From an uncultured Actinomycetes bacterium (GTDB taxonomy: Bacteria; Actinomycetota; Actinomycetes; S36-B12), in assembly GCA_937902285.1 (NCBI GenBank), contig CALGTB010000219.1:1-7256 (forward strand): a stretch of 7,256 nucleotides of DNA, read 5' to 3'. The notes beneath the pieces were generated by a model. It did no database searches. It had not been told where the DNA came from and saw only the letters and a list, made by a program, of their open reading frames with translations. Position numbers and translations under genes: made by a program. Within the stretch, counting starts at the first letter, position 1. Each line of letters opens with the position of its first letter. This document shows positions 1-6,485 of the stretch, piece by piece.

Positions 1-1364
1 CCTCCGCCACTGCGAGCCCGTCAGCCACCGCCTCCCCCTCCGCCACGGCCTCGCCCACCGCGACGGCAACGGCATCCGCGGACCTGTGCACCGCGAGCAC
101 CACCCGCCTGGTCAACGGCGGGTTCGAGGAGCCGGCCATCCCGGCTCGCTCGTTCCGCCAGCTGCCCGAGGGTCAGGTGCCCGGCTGGAGCACGACCGCG
201 GCCGACCGGCTCATCGAGATCTGGTCGACCGGATACAACCTCGTCAGGGCGGCCGAGGGCAGCCAGTTCGCCGAGATCAACGCCACCACGGCGGCCGAGC
301 TCTACCAGGACGTGGCCACCACGCCGGGGCAGGAGCTGACCTGGTCGCTGCTGCATCGCGCTCGGGGCGTGGCGGCGCGCGGCGACACCATGTCCGTCAA
401 CATCGGCCCTGCCTCGGGTGCGCCGACGGCGACGACGACGTTCAACGACGCGCTGTCCGCGGGGTGGGTGCGGCACTCGGGCACCTACGTCGTGCCGGCC
501 GGGCAGACGCGCACGCGCTTCGGCTTCGAGTCAGGGCCCACGGCCTCGGGCAGCCTGAGCATCGGCAACTTCCTCGACGACATCTACTTCACGACGACCG
601 CGTGCCTGCCGCCCGACGCCCTCGACCCGGGGCCCGCGGTCGAGCCGTCGCCGAGCCCCTCGCCGTCGTCCACGGCGACCGCGACGCCGTCGCCCTCGGC
701 CAGCGCAACCCCCACCACCACCGCGACTCCCACCGCGAGCGCGTCGCCCACCGCCAGCGCGTCGCCCACGGCGAATCCCTCGCCCACCGCGACCCCCGAC
801 ACCCCCGACACCGACGGCCCCGCGGCCGTCGTCGTCCCGCCGCGCGGGCCGACCGTGCTCCCCGTCGTCGACCCGGAGGGATCCGGCACCCCCGACGTGA
901 CCGACGTGCGCAATCCCGACCACGGCACCGCGGTCATCAAGGACGGCGAGGTCGTCTACACGCCCGATCCCGGCTTCATCGGCCGTGACACGGTGACGGT
1001 CGAGATCATCGATCGCGACGGCACCGTGAAGGAGGTCACGATCGAGGTCCTCGTCGGCCGGACGCAGGAGCCGACATCACCGGTCGCGCTCCCGGCCACC
1101 CTGCAGGCGGGCACCAACGTCATCCTCACGTCGCCGATCCGCACCAACGCCGGGCAGGTCGTGCGCGTGAGCGCCCTGTGCGCAGCTCGGGTGCGCGTCA
1201 CGGCCTTCGGCGACGTCCGCCTGTGCAGCGTCTCGACATCAGGGGGGCGCACCGTTCTCACGGTCGCGTCCGGGTTCAGGGTCGGGGTCGTGCTGACGCT
1301 CTCGGCGCCGAAGTCGGGCCAGTACCTGCCCTACCGCGAGTCGAAGGCGTACGTCGTCCGCTGA
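1..1364 (+). CDS. Secreted modular surface protein with carbohydrate-binding-like and Ig/cadherin-like domains, 3' part only
   Basis: The reading frame is open from base 3, so the true start and any signal peptide lie left of the window; 453 residues are visible before the TGA. Residues 1-26 are SATASP-type repeats. Residues 27-201 form a beta-rich module opening with LVNGGFEEP, containing VPGW, IEIWSTGYN, QFAEINA and LYQDV, and bounded by Cys29 and Cys201, which could form a disulfide. It resembles galactose-binding-like or DUF642-like modules of exported bacterial proteins. Residues 207-270 are a Pro/Ser/Thr/Ala linker. Residues 275-352 carry the Ig/cadherin-like signature NPDHGTAVIKDG followed by VYTPDPGFIGRDTVTV. 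Residues 361-453 are a C-terminal beta domain with a second Cys pair (393, 408). No LPXTG motif or C-terminal membrane helix is visible, so release or non-covalent wall attachment is likely. The ligand is unknown. A GTG at 177 is not the real start, because domain sequence continues upstream of it. Confidence 0.85.
   Translation, partial: SATASPSATASPSATASPTATATASADLCTASTTRLVNGGFEEPAIPARSFRQLPEGQVPGWSTTAADRLIEIWSTGYNLVRAAEGSQFAEINATTAAELYQDVATTPGQELTWSLLHRARGVAARGDTMSVNIGPASGAPTATTTFNDALSAGWVRHSGTYVVPAGQTRTRFGFESGPTASGSLSIGNFLDDIYFTTTACLPPDALDPGPAVEPSPSPSPSSTATATPSPSASATPTTTATPTASASPTASASPTANPSPTATPDTPDTDGPAAVVVPPRGPTVLPVVDPEGSGTPDVTDVRNPDHGTAVIKDGEVVYTPDPGFIGRDTVTVEIIDRDGTVKEVTIEVLVGRTQEPTSPVALPATLQAGTNVILTSPIRTNAGQVVRVSALCAARVRVTAFGDVRLCSVSTSGGRTVLTVASGFRVGVVLTLSAPKSGQYLPYRESKAYVVR
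3..80 (+). repeat. Low-complexity SATASP coding repeat
   Basis: Three consecutive 18-bp units encode SATASP (3-20, 21-38, 39-56), followed by a degenerate Thr/Ala tail to about base 80. Synonymous differences between units, such as tcg, tcc and tca for Ser, suggest an older repeat rather than a recent slippage expansion. It probably encodes an extended, possibly O-glycosylated, linker upstream of the carbohydrate-binding-like domain and continues off the left edge. Confidence 0.75.
640..810 (+). repeat. Low-complexity Pro/Ser/Thr/Ala linker repeat
   Basis: This stretch encodes an extended linker built from PSPS, SASATP, TATPT and PTASAS elements. The clearest tandem unit is an 18-bp repeat encoding ASASPT, at 735-752 and 753-770, nearly identical in DNA. 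It separates the carbohydrate-binding-like module from the Ig/cadherin-like module and matches the composition of the linker at the left edge, so the protein alternates folded domains with flexible spacers. Confidence 0.75.
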
Positions 1365-1391
1365 CCTGAACCCTGGCGGGCAGTGAGTCAG
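1361..1391. terminator. Candidate bidirectional terminator hairpin between convergent genes
   Basis: An interrupted inverted repeat spans the gap between the two convergent genes. CTGAC (1361-1365) pairs with GTCAG (1387-1391), CTG (1366-1368) with CAG (1381-1383), and CCC (1371-1373) with GGG (1378-1380), around a TGGC loop with small bulges (AA on one side, TGA on the other). Both stop codons lie in the outer arms. No U-tract follows on either strand, so classical intrinsic termination is not demonstrated. Confidence 0.35.
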
Positions 1392-2056
1392 CCGACGGCA
1401 GCCTGAACGAGCAGGATCACGCCGATCACCACGAGCACCGCAGCGACCACCACCGCATTGTGCTTCGTCAGCCACGCGCCCCAGCCCTGCAGCACGGCGT
1501 CGGCGCGGTCGCCCATGGTGAATGACACGAGTACCGGGGCGGCGATGCCGAGCGTGGCCACGACCGTGAACACGCCGAGCACCACCAGCTCCTGGGCGAG
1601 CGGGATTCCGGTCTCGCTGATGGCCCCGGCCGCCGCCAGGGTGAGCAGCAGGTTCTTGGGCTTGATGGCCGCGAACGTGATGCCGAGGACGGCCGACCTG
1701 ACCGGCGTGATGCCCCCGAGGGCCGCCATCCACGTGGGCTGTGTCGGCTCGTCTCCGGCTCGAGGGCGCCCGCGCCACTGCTGGACCGCCAGCACCAGGA
1801 GCGCAGCGCCGACGATCGCCCTCGCCCACCGTCCTGCCGTCGAGTAGCCGTCGCTCGACGACCCGGAGGCCTGGTTGACGAGGAGGACGCCGATGAGGCC
1901 CACCACCAGGATGCCGGCGAGCCATCCGGCCAGGAAGGACATCGCCTTCGCCCGGCCGCTCGGGCCGACGAGGATGAGGATGACGGCGATGATCGGAAGC
2001 GGGCTGGCGACGACGCCGATCGCCAGCGGCAGCACCTGCGCGACCGCGGAACCCAT
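1388..2056 (-). CDS. GAP family (SfLAP/Sap-like) polytopic membrane protein
   Basis: This 222-residue integral membrane protein has about six predicted helices, near residues 5-30, 38-61, 75-93, 120-145, 153-178 and 200-220. The pattern, the N-terminal run LPLAIGVVASPLPIIAVIL, the GPSGRAKAMSFLAGWL loop and the IKPKNLLL segment (131-138) match the GAP family. This family includes the mycobacterial sulfolipid-1-addressing protein Sap and has a LysE-like fold. Family members are thought to export lipids or small molecules; the substrate here cannot be told from sequence. Length is normal for the family. The ATG at 2056 lies 14 bp after the DUF3037 stop, and a GGGGAC element (2066-2071) overlaps that stop, suggesting co-transcription. 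It is the last gene of the minus-strand series. Confidence 0.85.
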   Translation of the reverse strand: MGSAVAQVLPLAIGVVASPLPIIAVILILVGPSGRAKAMSFLAGWLAGILVVGLIGVLLVNQASGSSSDGYSTAGRWARAIVGAALLVLAVQQWRGRPRAGDEPTQPTWMAALGGITPVRSAVLGITFAAIKPKNLLLTLAAAGAISETGIPLAQELVVLGVFTVVATLGIAAPVLVSFTMGDRADAVLQGWGAWLTKHNAVVVAAVLVVIGVILLVQAAVG

Positions 2057-2070
2057 GCCGTGCCCGTCCC

Positions 2071-2448
2071 CTACGCCTCGACCGGGAGCACGAGCAGGCG
2101 GAACAGCCGCTCGGTCTCGCCCGCCGGATCGGAGGTGAGCCCGGTGTGCACGGGTCCGGGCTGCACGACCGTGCTGCGGGGGGCCGTGAGCCAGCGGAAC
2201 CGCCGGCCGAGGTCGTCATCCTCGCGGAGCGCGCAGTCGGCAGCAGCCTCGAGCGCCCTCGCCACGGCCTCGGCATCGGCGCGCGGGTCGAGCGCGGACA
2301 GCCGATCGGCGTCGAGACGCACCTGCGACCCGAGGTACTCCAGGGGCCGGCAGTACAGGATCACGCCGGCGTTCATGGCCTCGCCGCGCTCGACGCGGGG
2401 CACCACCCGCAGGACCGCATACTCGAAGGCGTGCCGCTGACCGGTCAC
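2071..2448 (-). CDS. DUF3037 family protein
   Basis: This small soluble protein of 125 residues has no signal peptide or membrane segment. Residues 8-40, including FEYAVLRVVPRVERGEAMNAGVI and LYCRPLEYLG, match the conserved N-terminal block of DUF3037. An Ala-rich helix (58-73) and a C-terminal segment ETERLFRLLVLPVE (111-124) complete the usual domain length. The biochemical role of the family is unknown. It begins with GTG, whose first bases form the stop of the preceding HipA-like gene in a GTGA overlap, and a strong GGGGAGG ribosome-binding site lies 8 bases upstream. Pairing of DUF3037 with HipA-like kinases recurs in bacteria (recalled family knowledge), so the two products probably act together. 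That partnership is inference. Confidence 0.85.
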   Translation of the reverse strand: MTGQRHAFEYAVLRVVPRVERGEAMNAGVILYCRPLEYLGSQVRLDADRLSALDPRADAEAVARALEAAADCALREDDDLGRRFRWLTAPRSTVVQPGPVHTGLTSDPAGETERLFRLLVLPVEA

Positions 2449-3242
2449 CTCACGGCCCTCCCCTCGATCGCAGCCCGCAGTGGCGGCAGCCAGGCGTCCC
2501 GCGCCGCCAGCCTGGCCGTGATCCTCTCAATGTAGGCGTCCCGAACCTCGGCGACGTCGGCGAAGCCGGGCTCGTCGACCAGCCAGCTGTCGGGGACATC
2601 CGCCACGGCGCTCGCGACCAGCGACGCCGTGACGAGCGGAGCGAGAGCGCGGTCGGCGCCATCGAGGTCGGGGGATGAGTCGGCCAGCACGTGATCCCGG
2701 GCGTCGTACGGGCGGGCGTCGAACTCGCCGGCCGTCGACCAGCGATGGTGGAACGTCAGCGTCGCCCCGTGGTCGATGAGCCACAGGCTGCCGCCGCCCG
2801 CGCGGTCGCGCCAGTGCAGGAGGTTCGGGTTGCGACGCGAGCGGTCGACGTTGCCGACGAGGGCGTCGAACCACAGGACCTGCCCGGCGGTCGAGGCGTC
2901 GACGGGGAACGCGGTGGGATCGAAGTCGAGCGCACCCGGGAGGAAGTCGACGCCGAGGTTGAGCCCGGCGCTCGCCCGCAGGAGGTCCTGCACCTCCTGG
3001 TCCGGCTCGCCCGCGGCCAGGGCGGGATCGACCTCGACGGTGACGAGGTCGGGCACGCGCAGTCCGAGTCCGCGCGCGAGGCCGGCCGACACCACCTCGG
3101 CCACCAGCGCGCTGCGCCCCTGGCCCGCGCCCCGGAACTTCACGACGTACGTGCCGAGGTCGTCCGCCTCCATGAGCCCGGGGAGCGAGCCGCCCTCGCG
3201 CAGGGGGGTGACGTACCGCGTCGCGTTCACATGGCCCAGCAC
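2445..3242 (-). CDS. HipA-like (HipA_2-type) protein kinase homologue
   Basis: A 265-residue cytosolic protein whose opening (NATRYVTPLREGGSLPGL, GTYVVKFRGAGQG) is typical of short HipA-like proteins annotated 'HipA family kinase'. Kinase-like landmarks are Lys35 in VVKF as the presumed ATP-binding lysine, Glu49 in a following helix, WFDALVGNVDRSRRNPN (124-140) as catalytic loop with Asp133 as candidate catalytic residue, and LIDHG (155-159) with Asp157 as candidate metal-binding residue. Those assignments are inferred by analogy with HipA. It is much shorter than E. coli HipA (about 440 residues) and lacks its N-terminal subdomain. No HipB-like helix-turn-helix gene adjoins it, so a classical toxin-antitoxin role is not supported; the target is unknown. 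The GTG at 3242 gives the expected ML..V.ATRYVTP opening; GTG at 3230 is an alternative, and neither has a good ribosome-binding site. It follows kdpE by 22 bp and overlaps the DUF3037 gene by 4 bp. Confidence 0.82.
   Translation of the reverse strand: MLGHVNATRYVTPLREGGSLPGLMEADDLGTYVVKFRGAGQGRSALVAEVVSAGLARGLGLRVPDLVTVEVDPALAAGEPDQEVQDLLRASAGLNLGVDFLPGALDFDPTAFPVDASTAGQVLWFDALVGNVDRSRRNPNLLHWRDRAGGGSLWLIDHGATLTFHHRWSTAGEFDARPYDARDHVLADSSPDLDGADRALAPLVTASLVASAVADVPDSWLVDEPGFADVAEVRDAYIERITARLAARDAWLPPLRAAIEGRAVR
2457..2463 (-). promoter_or_regulatory. Ribosome-binding site of the DUF3037 gene
   Basis: GGGGAGG on the minus strand lies 8 bases before the GTG at 2448 and inside the last codons of the HipA-like gene. 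It supports this GTG as the start and means ribosomes can initiate here as well as reinitiate at the GTGA overlap. Confidence 0.6.
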
Positions 3243-3246
3243 GACT

Positions 3247-3263
3247 GGCGAGCCTAGCCCGCC
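3247..3263 (-). other. GC-rich RNA hairpin in the kdpE to hipA-like gap
   Basis: In minus-strand RNA, GGCGGGC pairs with GCUCGCC around a UAG loop, giving seven consecutive pairs including one G-U. It fills almost the whole gap between the kdpE stop and the next start. No U-tract follows, so it may be a weak terminator, an mRNA 3'-end stabiliser or a translation-damping element rather than a full terminator. Confidence 0.4.
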
Positions 3264-3264
3264 C

Positions 3265-3948
3265 TCAGGGGTCGAGCCGGTAGCCCAGCCCCGGCTCGGT
3301 GATGAGGTGCCGGGGTGCGGACGGGTCGACCTCGAGCTTGCGGCGCAGCTGGGCCATGTACACCCGCAGGTAGTGCGTCTCCTTCTCGTACCCCGGCCCC
3401 CAGACCTCGAGGAGCAGGGTCTGCTGCGCGACCATGCGCCCCGGGTGCCGTGCGAGCACCTCGAGCAGGTGGTACTCGGTCGGAGTGAGCCGTACCTGCT
3501 GGCCGTCCCTGGTCACGATCGCCGACCCGAGGTCGATCTCGAACCCGGCGGTCACCACCACGTGCGGCGCGGCATCGTCGTCGCGCATCCGCCCCCTGCG
3601 AACAGCGGCGCGCACGCGAGCAAGCAGTTCGTTCATCTCGAACGGCTTGGTCACGTAGTCGTCCGCGCCTGCGTCGAGGGCCTGGACCTTCTCGTTGCTG
3701 GTGGCACGGGCGGAGAGGACGACGACCGGCACGGCATTCCATCCGCGGATGCCGTGCAGCACCTCGATCCCGTCGAGATCCGGCAGGCCCAGGTCGAGCA
3801 CGACCACGTCCGGGTGGAACCGAGCCAGCTGGTCGAGGGCGCCCCGTCCCGTCGTCGCCACCTCCACCTCGAACGCGTGGGCACGCATGTTGATGGCGAG
3901 GGCTCGGGCAAGAGCCGTGTCGTCGTCGACCACCAGGATGCGGATCAC
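3265..3948 (-). CDS. kdpE: KdpE, response regulator of the potassium transport operon
   Basis: This is a 227-residue OmpR/PhoB-type regulator, the usual KdpE length. The receiver domain (1-115) has the acidic pair Asp8/Asp9, phosphoacceptor Asp52 in VVVLDLGLPDLDG, Ser79 and Lys101 in VTKPFE. The winged-helix domain (about 128-225) contains LTPTEYHLLEVLARHPG and the recognition-helix region THYLRVYMAQLRRKLE, ending in the typical EPGLGYRL. Phosphorylated by KdpD, it binds DNA upstream of the kdp ATPase genes and activates them at low K+ or osmotic stress. The GTG at 3948 is chosen because it starts the receiver fold (IRILVVDDD), has a GGAGG site 6 bases upstream and overlaps the kdpD stop as GTGA. 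The frame stays open further upstream, but that sequence is Arg/Gly-rich and overlaps kdpD. Identity as KdpE rather than another OmpR-type regulator rests on kdpD adjacency. Confidence 0.96.
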   Translation of the reverse strand: MIRILVVDDDTALARALAINMRAHAFEVEVATTGRGALDQLARFHPDVVVLDLGLPDLDGIEVLHGIRGWNAVPVVVLSARATSNEKVQALDAGADDYVTKPFEMNELLARVRAAVRRGRMRDDDAAPHVVVTAGFEIDLGSAIVTRDGQQVRLTPTEYHLLEVLARHPGRMVAQQTLLLEVWGPGYEKETHYLRVYMAQLRRKLEVDPSAPRHLITEPGLGYRLDP

Positions 3949-6485
3949 GACGGTCCTCCGCCGGCCACGGGGATGGAGACGACCATCGTGAGGCCTCCTC
4001 CCGGCGTGTCCTCCGCGTCGAGTGTCGCGCCGACCGCCTCCGCGAGGCCACGCGCCACCGCCAGCCCCAGACCCACGCCTGACCCGGCCGGGACATCGCC
4101 CAGCCGCTGGAACGGCTTGAACATCCGCTCCCGATCGTCCGGGGCGACGCCCGGTCCGCGGTCGACGATGCGCAGCTGCATGCGCTGATCGGGGACCACT
4201 GCGGCGCACAGGCGCACTGGCTGTCCTTCCGGGGAGTGGCGTACCGCGTTCTCGACCAGGTTCGCGACGGCCCGCTCGAGGAGCCCGGCGTCCGTCACGA
4301 CCAGGGGCAGGTGCTCGTCCGTCTCGTCGTGCACCGCGTCCTCCGGCAGGCCGCGCAAAGCCCGCTGCAGCACCTCGTCGAGCGACACGGGCTCGAGGAT
4401 CGGGCGCACCGCTCCCGTCTGGATCCGGCTGAGGTCGAGCAGGTTGGACAGCAGTGAGTCCAGCCGGTCTGCTGCCTCCGCGGCACTCTCGAGGAGCGCG
4501 GCCCGGTCGGACTCCGGCAGGTCGATCGTGGGGTCCTGGAGCGTCGCCACCGAGGCCTTGATCCCGGCCAGCGGCGTGCGCAGGTCGTGCGACACCGCAG
4601 CCAGCAGGGCGGTGCGGACGGCATCGGACTCACGCAGCCGGGTCGCGTCCGCGGCACGCGCCTCCAGGCGATTCCGCTCCAGGACGGCGGCTGCCTGCGC
4701 CGCGAACGCGTCGAGCATCCGTCGATCCGACGCCGGGAGGGGTGCACCGGACAGCGCCATGACGAGTCCGGGGCCGGCATCGACGACGACATCGGCGACC
4801 TCGACGGTGGCCGGCGGAAACTCCCCGCTCACCTCGATCACGCTCATCCCGCGGCCGTCGGGCGTGGCCTCGAAGAGCGCCGCACTGCGCATGCCGAACG
4901 TCTCGCAGGCCTGGTCAAGAAGCGCTCTCACGCCGTTGCCGCGACCCAGGACGCCGACGGACAGGGACGCGAGCACGTTGGCCTCTGCTCGTCGCCGAGC
5001 GGCCTCCTGAGCGAGTGCTGCGCTGCGGTCGACGATCGTCGCCACGACCGAGCCGACGACGACGAACGAGGCGATGGCGAACGCGTTCTGCGGCGCGGCG
5101 ATGGTGAAGGTCCCCACCGGCTCCACGAAGAAGTAGTTGGCGAGCAGCCCGGCGATGAGCGCCGTGACGATCGCCGGCAGCAGTCCCCCGACCAGCGACA
5201 CGGCCACGACCCCGAGCAGGTAGGCCAGCAGCTCGGTGGACAGGGTCAGGGACCCGCGGAAGGGGTGAAGGGCGACCGTGAGCACCACCGGGATCACCAC
5301 GGCCAGGGCCCAGGCCAGCACGCGTCGCTCGCCGGTCCGTGCCCTGCGGCGCAGGTTCCGTCGGTGCCCGGCCACCTCATGGGTGACCACGTGCACGTCG
5401 ATGTCCCCGGACTCGCGGACGATGAGGTCGGCGGTGCTCGGACGCAGGGCCGTGCTGATCCGGCCGCGCCGTGAGGCGCCGACCACGACCTGCGTCCCGT
5501 TCACGGACCGTGCGAAATCGAGGACCGCGGCCGCCACGTCCTCGCCCACGACGGTGTGGAAGGAGCCGCCGAGATCCTCCGTCAGCTGCCGCAGGCGTGC
5601 GACGTCGTCCGGCGCCGCCCCGATCGTCCCGTCGCCGCGCACGACATGCACGGCCACCAGCGCCCTCCCCGACGTGCGGCCCGAGATGAGCGCGCCGCGG
5701 CGCAGCAGCGTCTCCCCCTCGGGCCCACCCGTGAGGGCGACGACGATGCGGGTGCGGGCGGCCCACGTGTCGTGGATGCCATGGTCGGCCCGGTAGCGCT
5801 CGAGCCCCTCCTCGACTCGATCGGCCACCCAGAGGAGCGCCAGCTCGCGCAGGGCGGTGAGGTTCCCCACGCGGAAGTAGTTGCCGAGCGCGGCGTCCAC
5901 CTTCTCGGGCGCGTAGACGTTTCCGTGGGCGAGACGCCGCCGCAACGACTCCGGGCTCATGTCCACGAGCTCGAGCTGGTCGGCCGCGCGCACGACGGCA
6001 TCCGGCACGGTCTCGCGCTGCTTCACTCCGGTGATCGCCTCGACGACGTCGTTGAGCGACTCCAGGTGCTGGATGTTCACCGTCGAGATCACATCGATCC
6101 CGGCGTCCAGCAGCTCGTCGATGTCCTGCCACCGCTTGGCGTTGCGCGAGCCCGGGACATTCGTGTGGGCGAGCTCGTCGACCAGTGCCACCTGCGGTCG
6201 TCGCGCCAGGATCGCGTCGACGTCCATCTCCTCGAAGCGCGCTCCGCGATGCTCCATGACCCGGCGAGGGATGACCTCGAGGGCACTGAGCATCGTGGCG
6301 GTGTGCCTGCGCTGGTGGGTCTCCACCAGTCCGACGACGACGTCGGTGCCTCGCTCGAGTCGACGGTGCGCCTCGCCGAGCATCGCGTACGTCTTGCCGA
6401 CGCCCGGCGCCGCACCGAGATAGATGCGCAGCCGTCCTCGGGTCACGTCACCATTGTGGTCCGGAGTTGACACCGTGGCACTCAC
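3945..6485 (-). CDS. kdpD: KdpD, sensor histidine kinase for potassium limitation and turgor
   Basis: The 846-residue product has full KdpD architecture. The N-terminal KdpD domain (about 16-225) has Walker A GAAPGVGKT (24-32) and the Walker B-like VDELAHTN (102-109). A universal-stress-protein-like domain spans about 245-370, with GASRRGR near 336-342. Four membrane helices of the DUF4118 type lie near 388-408, 415-432, 433-455 and 467-486. A GAF-like region follows (about 500-605). HisKA has phosphoacceptor His633 in VSHDLRTPLAG, and the ATPase domain has N-box NLVENAVRH (742-750), DRGPGV (775-780) and GSGVGLGLAV (801-810). It autophosphorylates and passes phosphate to KdpE. The GTG at 6485 forms a GTGA overlap with the kdpC stop; GTG at 6473 and 6446 are alternatives, shortening the protein by 4 or 13 residues outside any domain. 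The open frame reaches 6860, but that extension overlaps kdpC and has no KdpD character. Length is close to E. coli KdpD (894). Confidence 0.96.
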   Translation of the reverse strand: MSATVSTPDHNGDVTRGRLRIYLGAAPGVGKTYAMLGEAHRRLERGTDVVVGLVETHQRRHTATMLSALEVIPRRVMEHRGARFEEMDVDAILARRPQVALVDELAHTNVPGSRNAKRWQDIDELLDAGIDVISTVNIQHLESLNDVVEAITGVKQRETVPDAVVRAADQLELVDMSPESLRRRLAHGNVYAPEKVDAALGNYFRVGNLTALRELALLWVADRVEEGLERYRADHGIHDTWAARTRIVVALTGGPEGETLLRRGALISGRTSGRALVAVHVVRGDGTIGAAPDDVARLRQLTEDLGGSFHTVVGEDVAAAVLDFARSVNGTQVVVGASRRGRISTALRPSTADLIVRESGDIDVHVVTHEVAGHRRNLRRRARTGERRVLAWALAVVIPVVLTVALHPFRGSLTLSTELLAYLLGVVAVSLVGGLLPAIVTALIAGLLANYFFVEPVGTFTIAAPQNAFAIASFVVVGSVVATIVDRSAALAQEAARRRAEANVLASLSVGVLGRGNGVRALLDQACETFGMRSAALFEATPDGRGMSVIEVSGEFPPATVEVADVVVDAGPGLVMALSGAPLPASDRRMLDAFAAQAAAVLERNRLEARAADATRLRESDAVRTALLAAVSHDLRTPLAGIKASVATLQDPTIDLPESDRAALLESAAEAADRLDSLLSNLLDLSRIQTGAVRPILEPVSLDEVLQRALRGLPEDAVHDETDEHLPLVVTDAGLLERAVANLVENAVRHSPEGQPVRLCAAVVPDQRMQLRIVDRGPGVAPDDRERMFKPFQRLGDVPAGSGVGLGLAVARGLAEAVGATLDAEDTPGGGLTMVVSIPVAGGGPS
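3955..3959 (-). promoter_or_regulatory. Ribosome-binding site of kdpE
   Basis: GGAGG on the minus strand lies 6 bases upstream of the GTG at 3948 and inside the 3' end of kdpD. It decides the kdpE start among several possible in-frame starts further upstream. Confidence 0.65.

Noticed and set aside
3..810. The short repeats as a CRISPR array or other DNA-level repeat element
   Set aside because: The repeats are in phase with codons, vary mainly at synonymous positions, have no unique spacers and encode a protein linker.
86..988. A 300-codon plus-strand frame overlapping the surface protein gene
   Set aside because: It is composed of Arg, His and Gly repeats arising from the Pro/Thr/Ser/Ala repeat read out of frame. 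The alternative frame encodes coherent beta domains.
2445..3242. A classical HipBA toxin-antitoxin module
   Set aside because: No HipB-like DNA-binding protein lies next to the kinase: upstream is the OmpR-type regulator KdpE and downstream is DUF3037. The kinase also lacks the length of classical HipA.
2776..4188. A 470-codon plus-strand open frame opposite the HipA-like gene, kdpE and kdpD
   Set aside because: It spans three genes with recognisable domains on the other strand, is rich in Arg, Pro and Ser without domain signature, and is what antisense frames of high-GC coding DNA look like.
3949..4209. An N-terminal extension of kdpE
   Set aside because: It lies inside the kdpD ATPase domain, is low-complexity Arg/Gly-rich, and the GTG at 3948 has a good ribosome-binding site right before the receiver fold.
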